From [Collinsella] massiliensis (lineage in GTDB: Bacteria > Actinomycetota > Coriobacteriia > Coriobacteriales > Coriobacteriaceae), in contig CAPI01000040.1 in assembly GCA_000333815.1 (NCBI GenBank), positions 1-32,076 on the forward strand: a stretch of DNA of 32,076 nucleotides. Reading direction: 5' to 3'. The translations under genes were made by a program, and so were the position numbers. Position 1 is the first letter of the stretch; every line of letters starts with the position of its first letter. The notes beneath the pieces are model-generated. The model had not been told where the DNA came from. It made no database searches and saw only the letters and a program-made list of their open reading frames with translations. Shown in pieces: positions 18,201-26,724 of the stretch.

Positions 18201-20460
18201 CGAGATCGCCAAGATCTTCGAGAACGCCGACATGCGCGAGTTCAGCTTCACGGTGAAGCCGGCCGACCAGGCGTCTGCCGACAAGCTCGGCATCGACATG
18301 GACGGCGAGACCTTCACCACGAAGGCGGGTGCCACGGTCGATGACGACAACGCGTCGCACGCCGAGGTCATGATGATCGACGCTGCGACCGAGGCCAAGT
18401 TCACGCAGGACGATGCCGACGACACCTACACCTACACGGTGCAGGAGGTCAAGGGCGCGGATGCCGGCGTCGACTACGACGGCACGGTCTACACCGTGAC
18501 CATCACCACGGCTGACGACGGCCACGGCGGCATCAAGGTGACCACCACGGTGACCGACGGCGCGGACTACACCCAGACCTACGTCTACGACAACGACGAG
18601 AACGAGGACCCGACCGCGGTGATCCCGTTCACCAACACCTACAAGGCGACGGGTGAGCTGGGCGGCAACGGCTCCGCGAGCATCAAGGCCACCAAGACGC
18701 TCACCAACCGCCCGATGGTCGACGGCGAGTTCACCTTCAACGTGACGAACGCTGCCGATCAGAGCGACACGGTGGTTGCCACCGGCACCAACGCCGCGGA
18801 CGGAACCATCACGTTCAGCGCCATCAACTACAGCATCGACCAGATGATGAAGGACGTGGACAACAACCTGGCGACGCCGAGCCTCGTGAACGGCAAGAAC
18901 ACCTTCACCTACACCTATGACGTGACCGAGGACACCACCAACCTGGATGAGGGCGTTGCAGCGACCGATGCCGCGGGCTTCCAGATCACCGTCACGGTGA
19001 CCGACAACGGCGACGGCACGCTCGGGATCGTCGTGGGCTACCCGCAGGGTTCCGAGAACGGCCTCACGTTCCGCAACACTTACGGCGAGGGTCAGACGGG
19101 CCAGCAGACCATCGCCATCGCCGGTGCGAAGCAGCTCAAGGTCGAGTCCGGCAACAACGCGCCCGACATCGCGGGCAAGTACACCTTCACGCTGACCGGC
19201 GAGGACGGCGCGCCGATGCCCGCCACCACCACGGCGACCAACGACGCCTCGGGCAACGTGAGCTTCGGTGACATCACCTTCACCATGGAGAACGTCTTCG
19301 GCGACACGGGCAGCCAGACCGCTGCGGCGACCGCCGAGGCCGAGGGCGAGGGCACCGAGGACGCGCCCGCCGTCGAGTCCGCGCAGCGCACCAAGACCTT
19401 CACCTACACGGTGGCGGAGACGGGTGAGGTCGCGGGCGTGGCGAACGACGCCGAGACCGGCAAGACCTTCACGGTCACGGTGACCGACAACGGCGACGGT
19501 ACGCTCTCCGCGGTGGCCGATCCGGCGCAGGGTGCGCTCTTCACCTTCACGAACACCTACTCCGTCGACCCGCAGACCTCGTCGCCCACGGCTGACGGCG
19601 GCCTGACCCTCACCAAGGAGCTCACCGGCCGCACGATGGACGAGGGCGAGTTCCAGGTGGTCATGGTGGACAAGGACGGCACGCAGGTCTCGCAGGGCGT
19701 GAACGATGCCAACGGCAGCATCGCGCTCGACGCGATCACCTTCACCGCGCCTGGTGACTACACCTACACCTTCTACGAGGTCGATGGCCACAAGGGCGGC
19801 GTGACGTACGACGCGGCACGCTACACCGCGACGGCGTACGTGAAGGACGAGGGCGACGGCACGCTGTCCGTCACCTGGGAGTTCGCGGACGCCAACGGCG
19901 ACCCCGTGACTGACGTGGTCATTAGCAACAGCTACGAGGCACGGGACGCGTCGATCTACGTCGGCGGGTCGAAGGTGCTCGACGGCCGCGCGCTCGCCGA
20001 GGGTGAGTTCTCCTTCGAGCTGCGCGACGCCGACGGTAACGTGCTGCAGACCGTGAAGAACGCGGCGGACGGCGGCTTCGTCTTCGACGCCATGACCTTC
20101 GACACGGCCGGCGAGTACCAGTTCACCGTGGCCGAGGCGCTGCCCGAGGATGACGACCCGGCGACCGCCGGCGTCCAGAAGGACGGCGTGACCTACGACG
20201 AGACCGTCTACACCGTGGACGTGACCGTCGAGGACAACCGCGAGGGCTACCTCTGGGTGACGAGCCTCACCTACAACGGCAAGGCCGAGCTGCCGGTGTT
20301 CTCGAACACCTACGTTGAGCCGGTTGCCCCGGCGGGCCCGAGTGACGACGGCCTGATCCAGACGAGCGACATGATGCCGACCGCCGTGATGGCCGCAGCG
20401 GGCATCGGCGCCGTGTGCGTCGCGGCCGGCGTGGTGACGCGCAAGAAGCGGGGTGAGTAG
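9244..20460 (+). CDS. Giant vWA/FctA-repeat pilin-like surface adhesin
   Basis: This protein of about 3,738 residues (roughly 400 kDa) is predicted to be exported and wall-anchored. In order it has: a basic n-region and hydrophobic signal peptide ending near VARA (about residues 1-40); a vWA domain with MIDAS residues DVSGS (Asp139), Thr321 and Asp356; a linker; a CnaB-like module (about 815-955); 18 FctA/Spy0128-like pilin isopeptide repeats (about 956-3690); then LIQTS, a hydrophobic helix and RKKRGE. Each repeat has the Lys, Glu and Asn expected to form an internal isopeptide bond. The start is set at ATG 9244 because GGGAAGG ends 8 bases upstream. In-frame ATGs at 9238 and 9184 are alternatives. 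The vWA part is visibly less GC-rich than the repeats. A winged-helix gene follows after 3 bases. No sortase gene is in the window. The ligand is unknown; a role in adhesion is inferred from the domain plan. Confidence 0.9.
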   Translation: MAGTHKKPRGGGRSRAIVAAALAAVLFVVVSVASFIGVARAAGVTGKTVVDPDTTNSWTQYTRPDDQPSTQNVGRIWTDKSVFDDTYTFKNDDNEGLSGQSITKGDSDFIVSLSALSSTSNLKSTTVSTKPLDIVLVLDVSGSMSQSMGTTYTYTEAYPSNHRGTYYVKVDGAWQQVEYFEPGRWDSDPEGWRYRSGGSGWNPQYTYVEPKTSPADNDPDHIQFYSRGHGQNISKIDALQNAADAFVDSVAEMNDGITDPNNQHRISLVKFASGSRDNIGNNKDGDGYNNSQVVSDLAPYTTDNAATLKNTIDRLEPAGSTYANYGMSHAKRVLDGGEGLTGARANAQKVVIFFTDGEPGYSEWSGSVAAEAINYAYDMKQDGTLIYSIGVFQDADPSDTSGNFNKYMNAVSSNYRDAQCAENTSWFPWDEPNYEQTDDFGDLMLGDRTTGAQGEPNPDYYFAATDSEQLDQVFEDITSSITENVGSGSPIVDNSLEGNLAPGNLTFTDQLGSYMQVTGTGVGKDQIQLAYGDEIYTSDSKETNGNVDTYHFTGTVDGNAVYGSANLADLTVTVTRSDDLATGDTITVTLPASLIPLRNYNVDTDTGDMTVSQAYPVRLFYGVSLKAEAKEALNKPSSDEYAAIVASQKSADGKTIDFYSNNFTAGAADGLTTATFEPNAGNKFYYYTQNTTLYVDEGCNTEATQWNIGNYNTLYWKDTYWVQTSEGTGEERSTGVAIQRGTAEWNAMQKEDGWDGAYYIPAGTQRTDRPATLTDGKDSNETKTAANVLNPSWSDTDEVTQALGNNGKLYYEMPGSLEIKKTVDWGNASDETKQNTEKNTFTFEITASVPSDEEGKTEPLSGTYNYYVGDKADGNVTFNEGKATLEVKGGTTVRIDSLPVGTEFTVTEKGVGDNGWTVKDATAQDGVQNDNTTDGIVTGTIESATQVSLTFDNVYRAADVNLSTNTTLSVEKVLKGRDWRDSDEFTFDIDGLGNTAGNGITTPEPADTTITVNSQTEDYKASFGDITFTAPGEYRYNITEDNDTDPINGIDYSAAIYRVVVTVTDDGNGKLVVSKVELQQTQNDEGTMGAGADPVPVEGSTATFTNTYDVNSAPTNIDGTKVYNDTTGGNGIDYGKFTFQLEALGGYETKGGSSVNYTVDATDVPMPADVAEGTTTKQVTNTGHDFTFGTINYDGNDVGKTFEYKVTEIAGDEQGMTYDKTERIVQVEVEEVTTGEGTPEEETHLVATVLSPYDTPAGLAFNNEYDPADAELKGDTAIHGTKTLTGREMHDDETFYFQLTATNDNAKSILPDAEVVQVTKADMQGGSADFFFKDMAFAKTGEYTFTVDEVASDGQGDYIETANGAGMTYDTNICTVTVNVTDSHDGTLQAKVTYRNDKHAGEIEGAYFKNTYEASMDYGAEGKGGIKVTKQLTNRPMDADEFAFSITGVANDSGKTTADDANEKLTEVDTSFKNTAAASGQTITMDKLQGVTFDETDAGKTYSYIVDEVTESGAPQVTYDQTQYRVDIEVVDNGNGTMHTLTTVTKIQNAQGEPADEVIVDKADSDADGYTAPTFGFVNEYNPTPATVGEDADYQIQVTKYVEGADSATDYTFTLKLADSSTGMAGYVKGLGPDGTMTVNTTDTIKAGESQRLTFGDLAFTKPGTYTFTVQENAPDADAGWAFDTSERTVTVEVTDRNAEGKYDGKLYIAKVDGSPVEITNRYAADPVVVGGEDAEQQITVRKTVTGAASTTDFQFKIEPVDKDDEKWDNVKAVESDFDGQTSITEDFADGDTKTAAFGAIKFSATGEYQFKITEVGAADFNDGVNRNGWTYDEHAAFVTVTVTDNGEGQLVAKLTYDNDGANTDTDKQVEDAAAFTNAYTTTPVELTQDAESGIGVQKKVEGAPNSANFTFSATFNADASAEKAAAADMAAGKAAGIEGLTEGKLSVTIKDDFEAGDTKAADFGTIKLTKPGVYVFDVTEDNAKVEEPNGWTYDKTTHQITVTVTDNGKGQLEATVDGNDPLFTNSYHAHSVTLRGEDQLKVTKEVTGAPALSDFEFTLTLIEGDATAVTGIDEHGITKSTSGLKDKTGDEAKQTVEFGELTFTKAGTYTFQVVENTTTDAAGWTYASGDDNAQTITVTVTDDQVSGQLEATTELDGEETNNPTFTNSYKAGSITTGTDNGINVQKTLTGRDWLEGDSFEFVLEAVDGAPMPEGDGNKVTITDKSDPKTAVFSGITYEAAGDYKYTVTETKGTLGGVTYDEHVTNVTVTIADDDYDGSFEVKSVVYDNSDAATDADQAVDNAAAFTNVYKASGSLDGDADGNLTVTKSYTSNLGDPWTPDDSFGFTLAADTTDEPTKQAVDNGWIALPENAGKADEPGITVTAESKNHQASFGDIIFTHAGTFKFTVREVLPEGVSTDNPTKDGITYDTSVKTVTVNVNDNGDGTLTATVAEGSDALTFDNTYNVQPVMFRAAHFALQGNKVLDGRTWEQGDAFTFTMTAGRGTNPDGETQMDPGVVEATMPEKTTDTIEPLADGSKVTDNSAQFTFTDERYPGGDVAPDAKDVFTFTQPGTYRYLIAETNPNASNPGSGILGVTYDQTQYRLTVVVEDDGNGNLEVTSSKFSSRPTAGSGEWSDIAGDQGITFTNKYSANEVGVSFNAAKVLTGRDTAMSDNEFMFHMTFAGWMSNDDFDAQSEDWKMDGEVAEKAPAAAPDKGNIIRGDVIFDNVTFTSDNVGYTYRYAITEVIPDDATNAAYPDVTYGTASAEQKAGTGWTKNGVTYDGSTKYVTAKVTSEQTQDQQNPGTFIEVVRVATGGEAPYNEQTGTFEGNAIFTNTYDAGSTDVDTGTADVQLTKVLTGKAWDGDSFTFKIEAVSNTAGIELDQQPMPAQTEVTVNAATGEDAEGNDQATFSFGKISYDTPGTYVYKVAEVAGDNPGITYSTNEATITVTVEDNNAGGYTTGVTVANNVFTNQYASELDFAAAGGIEIAKIFENADMREFSFTVKPADQASADKLGIDMDGETFTTKAGATVDDDNASHAEVMMIDAATEAKFTQDDADDTYTYTVQEVKGADAGVDYDGTVYTVTITTADDGHGGIKVTTTVTDGADYTQTYVYDNDENEDPTAVIPFTNTYKATGELGGNGSASIKATKTLTNRPMVDGEFTFNVTNAADQSDTVVATGTNAADGTITFSAINYSIDQMMKDVDNNLATPSLVNGKNTFTYTYDVTEDTTNLDEGVAATDAAGFQITVTVTDNGDGTLGIVVGYPQGSENGLTFRNTYGEGQTGQQTIAIAGAKQLKVESGNNAPDIAGKYTFTLTGEDGAPMPATTTATNDASGNVSFGDITFTMENVFGDTGSQTAAATAEAEGEGTEDAPAVESAQRTKTFTYTVAETGEVAGVANDAETGKTFTVTVTDNGDGTLSAVADPAQGALFTFTNTYSVDPQTSSPTADGGLTLTKELTGRTMDEGEFQVVMVDKDGTQVSQGVNDANGSIALDAITFTAPGDYTYTFYEVDGHKGGVTYDAARYTATAYVKDEGDGTLSVTWEFADANGDPVTDVVISNSYEARDASIYVGGSKVLDGRALAEGEFSFELRDADGNVLQTVKNAADGGFVFDAMTFDTAGEYQFTVAEALPEDDDPATAGVQKDGVTYDETVYTVDVTVEDNREGYLWVTSLTYNGKAELPVFSNTYVEPVAPAGPSDDGLIQTSDMMPTAVMAAAGIGAVCVAAGVVTRKKRGE
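11686..20313 (+). repeat. Tandem isopeptide pilin modules R1-R19 inside the adhesin gene
   Basis: Nineteen protein modules end with a F/I-x-N-x-Y strand. R1 (11686-12108) is CnaB-like. R2-R19 are FctA-type, with last-tyrosine codons ending at 12567, 13038, 13479, 13986, 14412, 14883, 15327, 15753, 16173, 16635, 17190, 17754, 18165, 18642, 19083, 19560, 19935 and 20313. Units are about 125-188 residues long, and the two last are the shortest. Each starts with a Lys strand (for example VTKxLTGR), has a central TYxFTVxE strand carrying Glu, then GVTYD, then TVTVTDNGDGTL, and ends with FTNTY carrying Asn. The repeats are diverged at DNA level, so this is an old array and not recent slippage. Confidence 0.88.
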
Positions 20461-20463
20461 CGC

Positions 20464-20793
20464 ATGTCCGAGGCCGGGATGGGGACCTCGCTGAGGGGCA
20501 TCAGCACGCGCATCAACGGGCGCCATGCCTTCGTGCACGAGCGCGTGCTGGAGCTCATCGCGCGGGAGACCAAGCGCGCGGGCGAGGTGCGGTTCAGCCA
20601 AGCCGAGCTCGCCAAGCGGATGGGCTGCTGCTCGCAGTCGCTCGCCCGCGCCGTCACGCGCCTGCGGCGCGAGGGCTTGATCACCTCCACCCCGGTCTAT
20701 AGCGAGTCGGGCGCGCAGCTGGGCAACAGCTACAAAGCGACGCCCGCCGGGATCGAGCGCGCCGAGGTGCTCGCGCACAGTCGGCGGGGCTAG
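20464..20793 (+). CDS. Small winged-helix DNA-binding protein coupled to the adhesin gene
   Basis: This 109-residue protein has a central winged helix-turn-helix (about residues 40-75; FSQAELAKRMGCCSQSLARA then VTRLRREGLI). This is the recognition unit seen in Crp/Fnr C-terminal domains and replication-initiator-like regulators. The N-terminal half (about 1-38) is basic and helical, and no sensor domain is present. The ATG lies 3 bases after the adhesin stop, and the GGGGTGAG that could serve as its ribosome site lies in the last adhesin codons, so translation is probably coupled. A strong terminator closes the pair. It may regulate the adhesin or another locus. The exact family cannot be named from the sequence. 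Confidence 0.75.
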   Translation: MSEAGMGTSLRGISTRINGRHAFVHERVLELIARETKRAGEVRFSQAELAKRMGCCSQSLARAVTRLRREGLITSTPVYSESGAQLGNSYKATPAGIERAEVLAHSRRG

Positions 20794-20799
20794 ACAATG

Positions 20800-20837
20800 A
20801 GGCCTCCTTTCGGGATCGTCCGGAAGGAGGCCTTTTT
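20800..20837 (+). terminator. Rho-independent terminator of the adhesin-regulator unit
   Basis: AGGCCTCCTT (20800-20809) pairs perfectly with AAGGAGGCCT (20824-20833) and is followed by TTTTT. It starts 7 bases after the stop codon of the small regulator. Confidence 0.93.
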
Positions 20838-20897
20838 GCGTTGGCGGGGTGGCACGGCGCGGTGGTTGCGCGGGCCGCGCGGGTTGGCGGGCGCAAA

Positions 20898-20937
20898 ACT
20901 GAATAATTTGCACTCATAGCAATCAATTACTGAATAA
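20898..20937 (+). promoter_or_regulatory. ACTGAATAA direct repeats upstream of carA
   Basis: ACTGAATAA occurs at 20898-20906 and 20929-20937, 31 bp apart (three helical turns), in an unusually AT-rich patch just upstream of the carA promoter. TGAATAA resembles half of the arginine-repressor box (TGAATA-AT-rich-ATTCA), and carAB is a known ArgR target in other bacteria. The second halves are poor, so this is only a candidate. Confidence 0.3.
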
Positions 20938-20951
20938 ATCACCCATCTTCG

Positions 20952-20980
20952 TACACAAGGCCGCGCGCAATGACTACAAT
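20952..20980 (+). promoter_or_regulatory. Promoter of carA
   Basis: TACACA (20952-20957), a 17-bp spacer and TACAAT (20975-20980) fit a sigma-70-like promoter. The start of transcription would be near 20987, about 10 bases before the PyrR-type element. Confidence 0.6.
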
Positions 20981-20996
20981 ACGCACAGCCTGTAAA

Positions 20997-21028
20997 CCTT
21001 TAATCCGGTTCTGAGAGGCCGGGAAGGA
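20997..21028 (+). promoter_or_regulatory. PyrR-type RNA binding element overlapping the carA ribosome site
   Basis: The leader reads CCTTTAATCCGG, then TTCTGAGAGG, then CCGGGAAGGAG. The TCC(GG)..GAGAGGCC core matches the PyrR anti-antiterminator loop (consensus about UCCnGnGAGGCU). The inner stem is CCGG/CCGG, and the outer CCTT pairs with AAGG, which is part of the carA Shine-Dalgarno. No terminator follows. The arrangement fits repression of translation by PyrR bound to UMP, as described for actinobacterial pyr operons. The identification comes from pattern match by eye. Confidence 0.6.
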
Positions 21029-21034
21029 GCGAAG

Positions 21035-22501
21035 ATGGCGCATACCGATGCAGCGGTCGCAGCGTGCGACCCAGGATGCGCGGCGCACTCCGCACCGCGC
21101 GCGCAGCTGAGCGAGCTCGCCCAGCGCATGCTTTCCCAAACAAGCAAGCACGAAGGAGCCCCTGCGGTGCTCATGCTCGCCGACGGCACGGCGTTCTTCG
21201 GCCGTGCGTGCGGCGCGCGGGGAACCGCGACGGGCGAGGTGTGCTTCAACACCTCGGTCGAGGGGTATTTCGAGGTGCTCACCGACCCGAGCTACGCGGG
21301 GCAGATCGTCACCATGACGTACCCGCAGATCGGGAACTACGGCGTCGACCTGGCGGATACGCAGGTGGCGTCCGGCGCACCCGGCGAGCTCGCAGGCAAC
21401 GTGCGGCCGCCGCTCCGCGCGCTCGTGGTGCGCGACCTCTGCCGCACGCCGTCCAACTGGCGCTCTACCATGAGCCTGCCGGAGTACCTGGACGAGCGCG
21501 GCATCGTGGGCATCGAGGGCGTGGACACGCGCGCGCTCGTGCGGCACCTGCGCGAGACGGGCGCTCAGAAGGGCATCGTCTCGACCGAGGTGCTCGACCT
21601 CGCGGAGCTGCGCGTCCAGCTCGACGCTGCACCCGAGCTGGTGGGGCAGAACCTCGTCGAGACCGTGAGCTGCCGCGAAGCGCACGCCTACGACCCCGGC
21701 CGCGTGCCGCAGGGCCATGCGTTCGCGGAAGCCCCGGCCGCACCCGCCCGGCACCGCGTCGTCGTGTACGACTGCGGCGTGAAGCGCGGCATCCTCGAGG
21801 GCCTGCGCCGCGCCGGCTGCGAGCTTACCGTCGTCCCGTGGGACACCCCGGCGGCTGACGTGCTCGCGCGGCGGCCGGACGGCGTGTTCCTCTCCAACGG
21901 CCCGGGCGACCCGGAGGCTGCGACCAAGACGTACGAGCAGGTGCGCTCCCTGCTGGGGGAGATGCCGGTGTTCGGCATCTGCCTGGGGCACCAGATGATG
22001 AGCCTCGCCGCGGGTGCGCGCATGGAGAAGCTCAAGTACGGTCACCGCGGCGGCAACCACCCCGTCATGAACCTCATCACGCACCGCGTGGAGATCACGG
22101 CGCAGAACCACGGCTTCAACCTGGTGTTCCCGAGCCTGGGCGAACTCGTCCCGGAGCTCTCTGGCGGCGTGTCGGAGCATCCGGTGAGCGCGGACGGCAC
22201 TGTGGCGACGGCTGACCTGCGCTTCTGGGCGGAGCGCGGAATCGCGCCGGTCGTTGCGAACGAGCGCTTCGGCCGCATCCGCCTCACGCACGTGAACCTG
22301 AACGACGGCACCGCCGAGGGCATCCAGTTCCTCGACATCCCCGCCTTCTCGGTGCAGTACCACCCTGAGGCCTCGCCCGGCCCCACCGACGCGCACTACC
22401 TGTTCACCGCGTTCACGCGCCTCATGGACGGCGACCCCGATTACCTCGACATCAACATCGCCCGCGACCGCCTCGCGGGCTGGGAGTTCGCCGCCGCGTA
22501 A
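21035..22501 (+). CDS. carA: Carbamoyl phosphate synthase small (glutaminase) subunit
   Basis: CarA hydrolyses glutamine and channels ammonia to CarB to make carbamoyl phosphate for pyrimidines and arginine. The N-terminal CarA-specific domain (about 45-215) includes ADGTAFFG and FNTSVEGYFEVLTDPSY. The class I glutamine amidotransferase domain has nucleophile Cys316 in GICLGHQ and His443/Glu445 in YHPEA. At 488 residues it is about 100 longer than the usual ~380. There is a ~44-residue N-terminal extension rich in Ala and Cys, and roughly 40 extra residues between QNHGF and THVNLNDGT (about 365-415). The start at 21035 is supported by GGGAAGGAG 5 bases upstream. The extra segments do not touch the catalytic motifs. 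Expression is probably controlled by the PyrR-type element that overlaps the ribosome site. Confidence 0.95.
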   Translation: MAHTDAAVAACDPGCAAHSAPRAQLSELAQRMLSQTSKHEGAPAVLMLADGTAFFGRACGARGTATGEVCFNTSVEGYFEVLTDPSYAGQIVTMTYPQIGNYGVDLADTQVASGAPGELAGNVRPPLRALVVRDLCRTPSNWRSTMSLPEYLDERGIVGIEGVDTRALVRHLRETGAQKGIVSTEVLDLAELRVQLDAAPELVGQNLVETVSCREAHAYDPGRVPQGHAFAEAPAAPARHRVVVYDCGVKRGILEGLRRAGCELTVVPWDTPAADVLARRPDGVFLSNGPGDPEAATKTYEQVRSLLGEMPVFGICLGHQMMSLAAGARMEKLKYGHRGGNHPVMNLITHRVEITAQNHGFNLVFPSLGELVPELSGGVSEHPVSADGTVATADLRFWAERGIAPVVANERFGRIRLTHVNLNDGTAEGIQFLDIPAFSVQYHPEASPGPTDAHYLFTAFTRLMDGDPDYLDINIARDRLAGWEFAAA

Positions 22502-22646
22502 GCGCCGCACGGGCGGACGCGTCCCGCCGGGCAAGCGCCGCACGGGGCGGAACCCCGCCGCGGAGCCGTCCGCGAGGGGAGAACGCCCACCGCGTACGCG
22601 TCGAACGGGGTGAAAGCCCCGCCGCGACCCATTTTTCGCCTCCCAT
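22502..22646 (+). repeat. GC-rich degenerate repeat region after carA
   Basis: AAGCGCCGCACGGG occurs twice (from about 22500 and 22533). Small GGGGxxxxxCCCC hairpins recur: GGGG CGGAA CCCC near 22545 and GGGG TGAAAG CCCC near 22607, the latter followed after ten bases by ATTTTT. It looks like decayed repetitive extragenic sequence, perhaps with a weak terminator. No gene is supported. Confidence 0.4.
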
Positions 22647-22849
22647 CGCGCATTTCTGGTGATGGAATTCAGATATGCACGATGGGCGGCGGCCGAAAGC
22701 GGCAAATCGGAGCTTTTAAGTCCGAAAACGGACGAAAACAGCCCGAAAAAGGGGGTCGCGACGCCAGATTCAGGGGTTCGGAGGCCTTCCGAGCACCGTC
22801 AGCCATCGTCTCATCGTGCATATCTGAATTCCACCACCAGAAATGCGCG
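22647..22849. mobile_element. MITE-like element with 38-bp terminal inverted repeats
   Basis: The sequence from 22647 to 22684 (CGCGCATTTCTGGTGATGG to CACGATG) is the reverse complement of 22812-22849 with only one mismatch. The 203-bp element is flanked by CAT on both sides (22644-22646 and 22850-22852), a possible 3-bp target duplication. The inside holds no gene, only small hairpins (GTCCG AAAA CGGAC at 22720-22733; TCGGA/TCCGA around 22780-22795). It splits carA from carB and ends 26 bases before the carB start. It may instead be a large regulatory cruciform. No transposase of its own is present. Confidence 0.6.
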
Positions 22850-22875
22850 CATCAATTGAAAAAAGGAGCAGCCAC

Positions 22876-26160
<3,285 letters not shown>

Positions 26161-26210
26161 ACGCGGCGCGGTGGGCGCGAGCTGGGACGGCCGGCGGGCG
26201 TCCGCCGCGT
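26161..26210 (+). promoter_or_regulatory. Inverted repeat after carB
   Basis: ACGCGGCG directly after the carB stop pairs with CGCCGCGT at 26203-26210, with further GACG/CGTC pairing inside. There is no T tract, so termination here is uncertain. A TGCTACCAT extended -10-like sequence follows at 26210-26218 and may start the next gene. Confidence 0.35.
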
Positions 26211-26281
26211 GCTACCATGGGACGACACTACCGCCCCGGTGCGCTTGGGGGCGGCGGCGACCACAGGGCGGTGATGCGGCG

Positions 26282-26650
26282 ATGCGATATGACGAGACGG
26301 TGCGCACGCGCGCGATCGAGCTGCTCGAAGCGGGTGCAGGCCGCAGGCGCATCGCGCGCGAGCTGGGGATTCCCGAGGCCACGGCGCGGCAGTGGTCGCA
26401 TGCGTACGCGGCGGGCGGCGCCGAGGCGGTGCTCCGCGCGGGCGCGTCCCGCCTGGTATACGACGCGGACACGAAGCGCGCGGCCGTGCGCGACCACCTC
26501 GAGCGCGGCCGGTCGATCCGCGAGGTCATGACGAAGTACCACGTCGCGAGCGAGTCGACCGTCAAGGCGTGGTGCCGGGCGTACAAGGCGGGCGGCGCCG
26601 ACGCGCTCGCGGTGCATCGCCGCGGGCGGAAGCCGCGCGCGGACGCCTAG
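26282..26650 (+). CDS. Orphan transposase OrfA-like helix-turn-helix protein
   Basis: This 122-residue basic protein consists of two consecutive helix-turn-helix units, about residues 8-40 (RTRAIELLEAGAGRRRIARE) and about 58-100 (containing SIREVMTKYHVASESTVKAW and CRAYKAGGADAL). It ends in a basic RRGRKPRAD tail. This is the plan of the OrfA/N-terminal DNA-binding part of IS3- and IS630-like transposases. No catalytic DDE part follows, and no insertion-sequence ends were found. It is therefore either a remnant of an insertion sequence or a domesticated DNA-binding protein. The ATG at 26282 has only a weak ribosome site (AGGGCGGTG). Base composition is like the neighbours, so transfer, if any, was not recent. 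Confidence 0.65.
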   Translation: MRYDETVRTRAIELLEAGAGRRRIARELGIPEATARQWSHAYAAGGAEAVLRAGASRLVYDADTKRAAVRDHLERGRSIREVMTKYHVASESTVKAWCRAYKAGGADALAVHRRGRKPRADA

Positions 26651-26724
26651 CCGCGCACCCCGTCGAGCGCCGTCCGCCCCGCGTCCCGCCCTACCTGTCG
26701 AGAAATGCCACAAAATGGGTATCA

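Noticed and set aside
11686-20313. Repeat array considered as CRISPR or recent DNA tandem duplication
   Set aside because: The periodicity is about 375-565 bases, coding, and diverged at DNA level. It is a protein domain array.
9448-20913. A continuous 3,821-codon open frame on the minus strand, opposite the adhesin gene
   Set aside because: It is in codon register with the adhesin, so its stops can come only from sense TTA, CTA and TCA codons, which this gene almost never uses (the TCA at 9448-9450 is where it ends). The predicted protein is low-complexity, rich in Arg, Val, His and Leu, and has no ribosome site. It is a shadow of codon bias.
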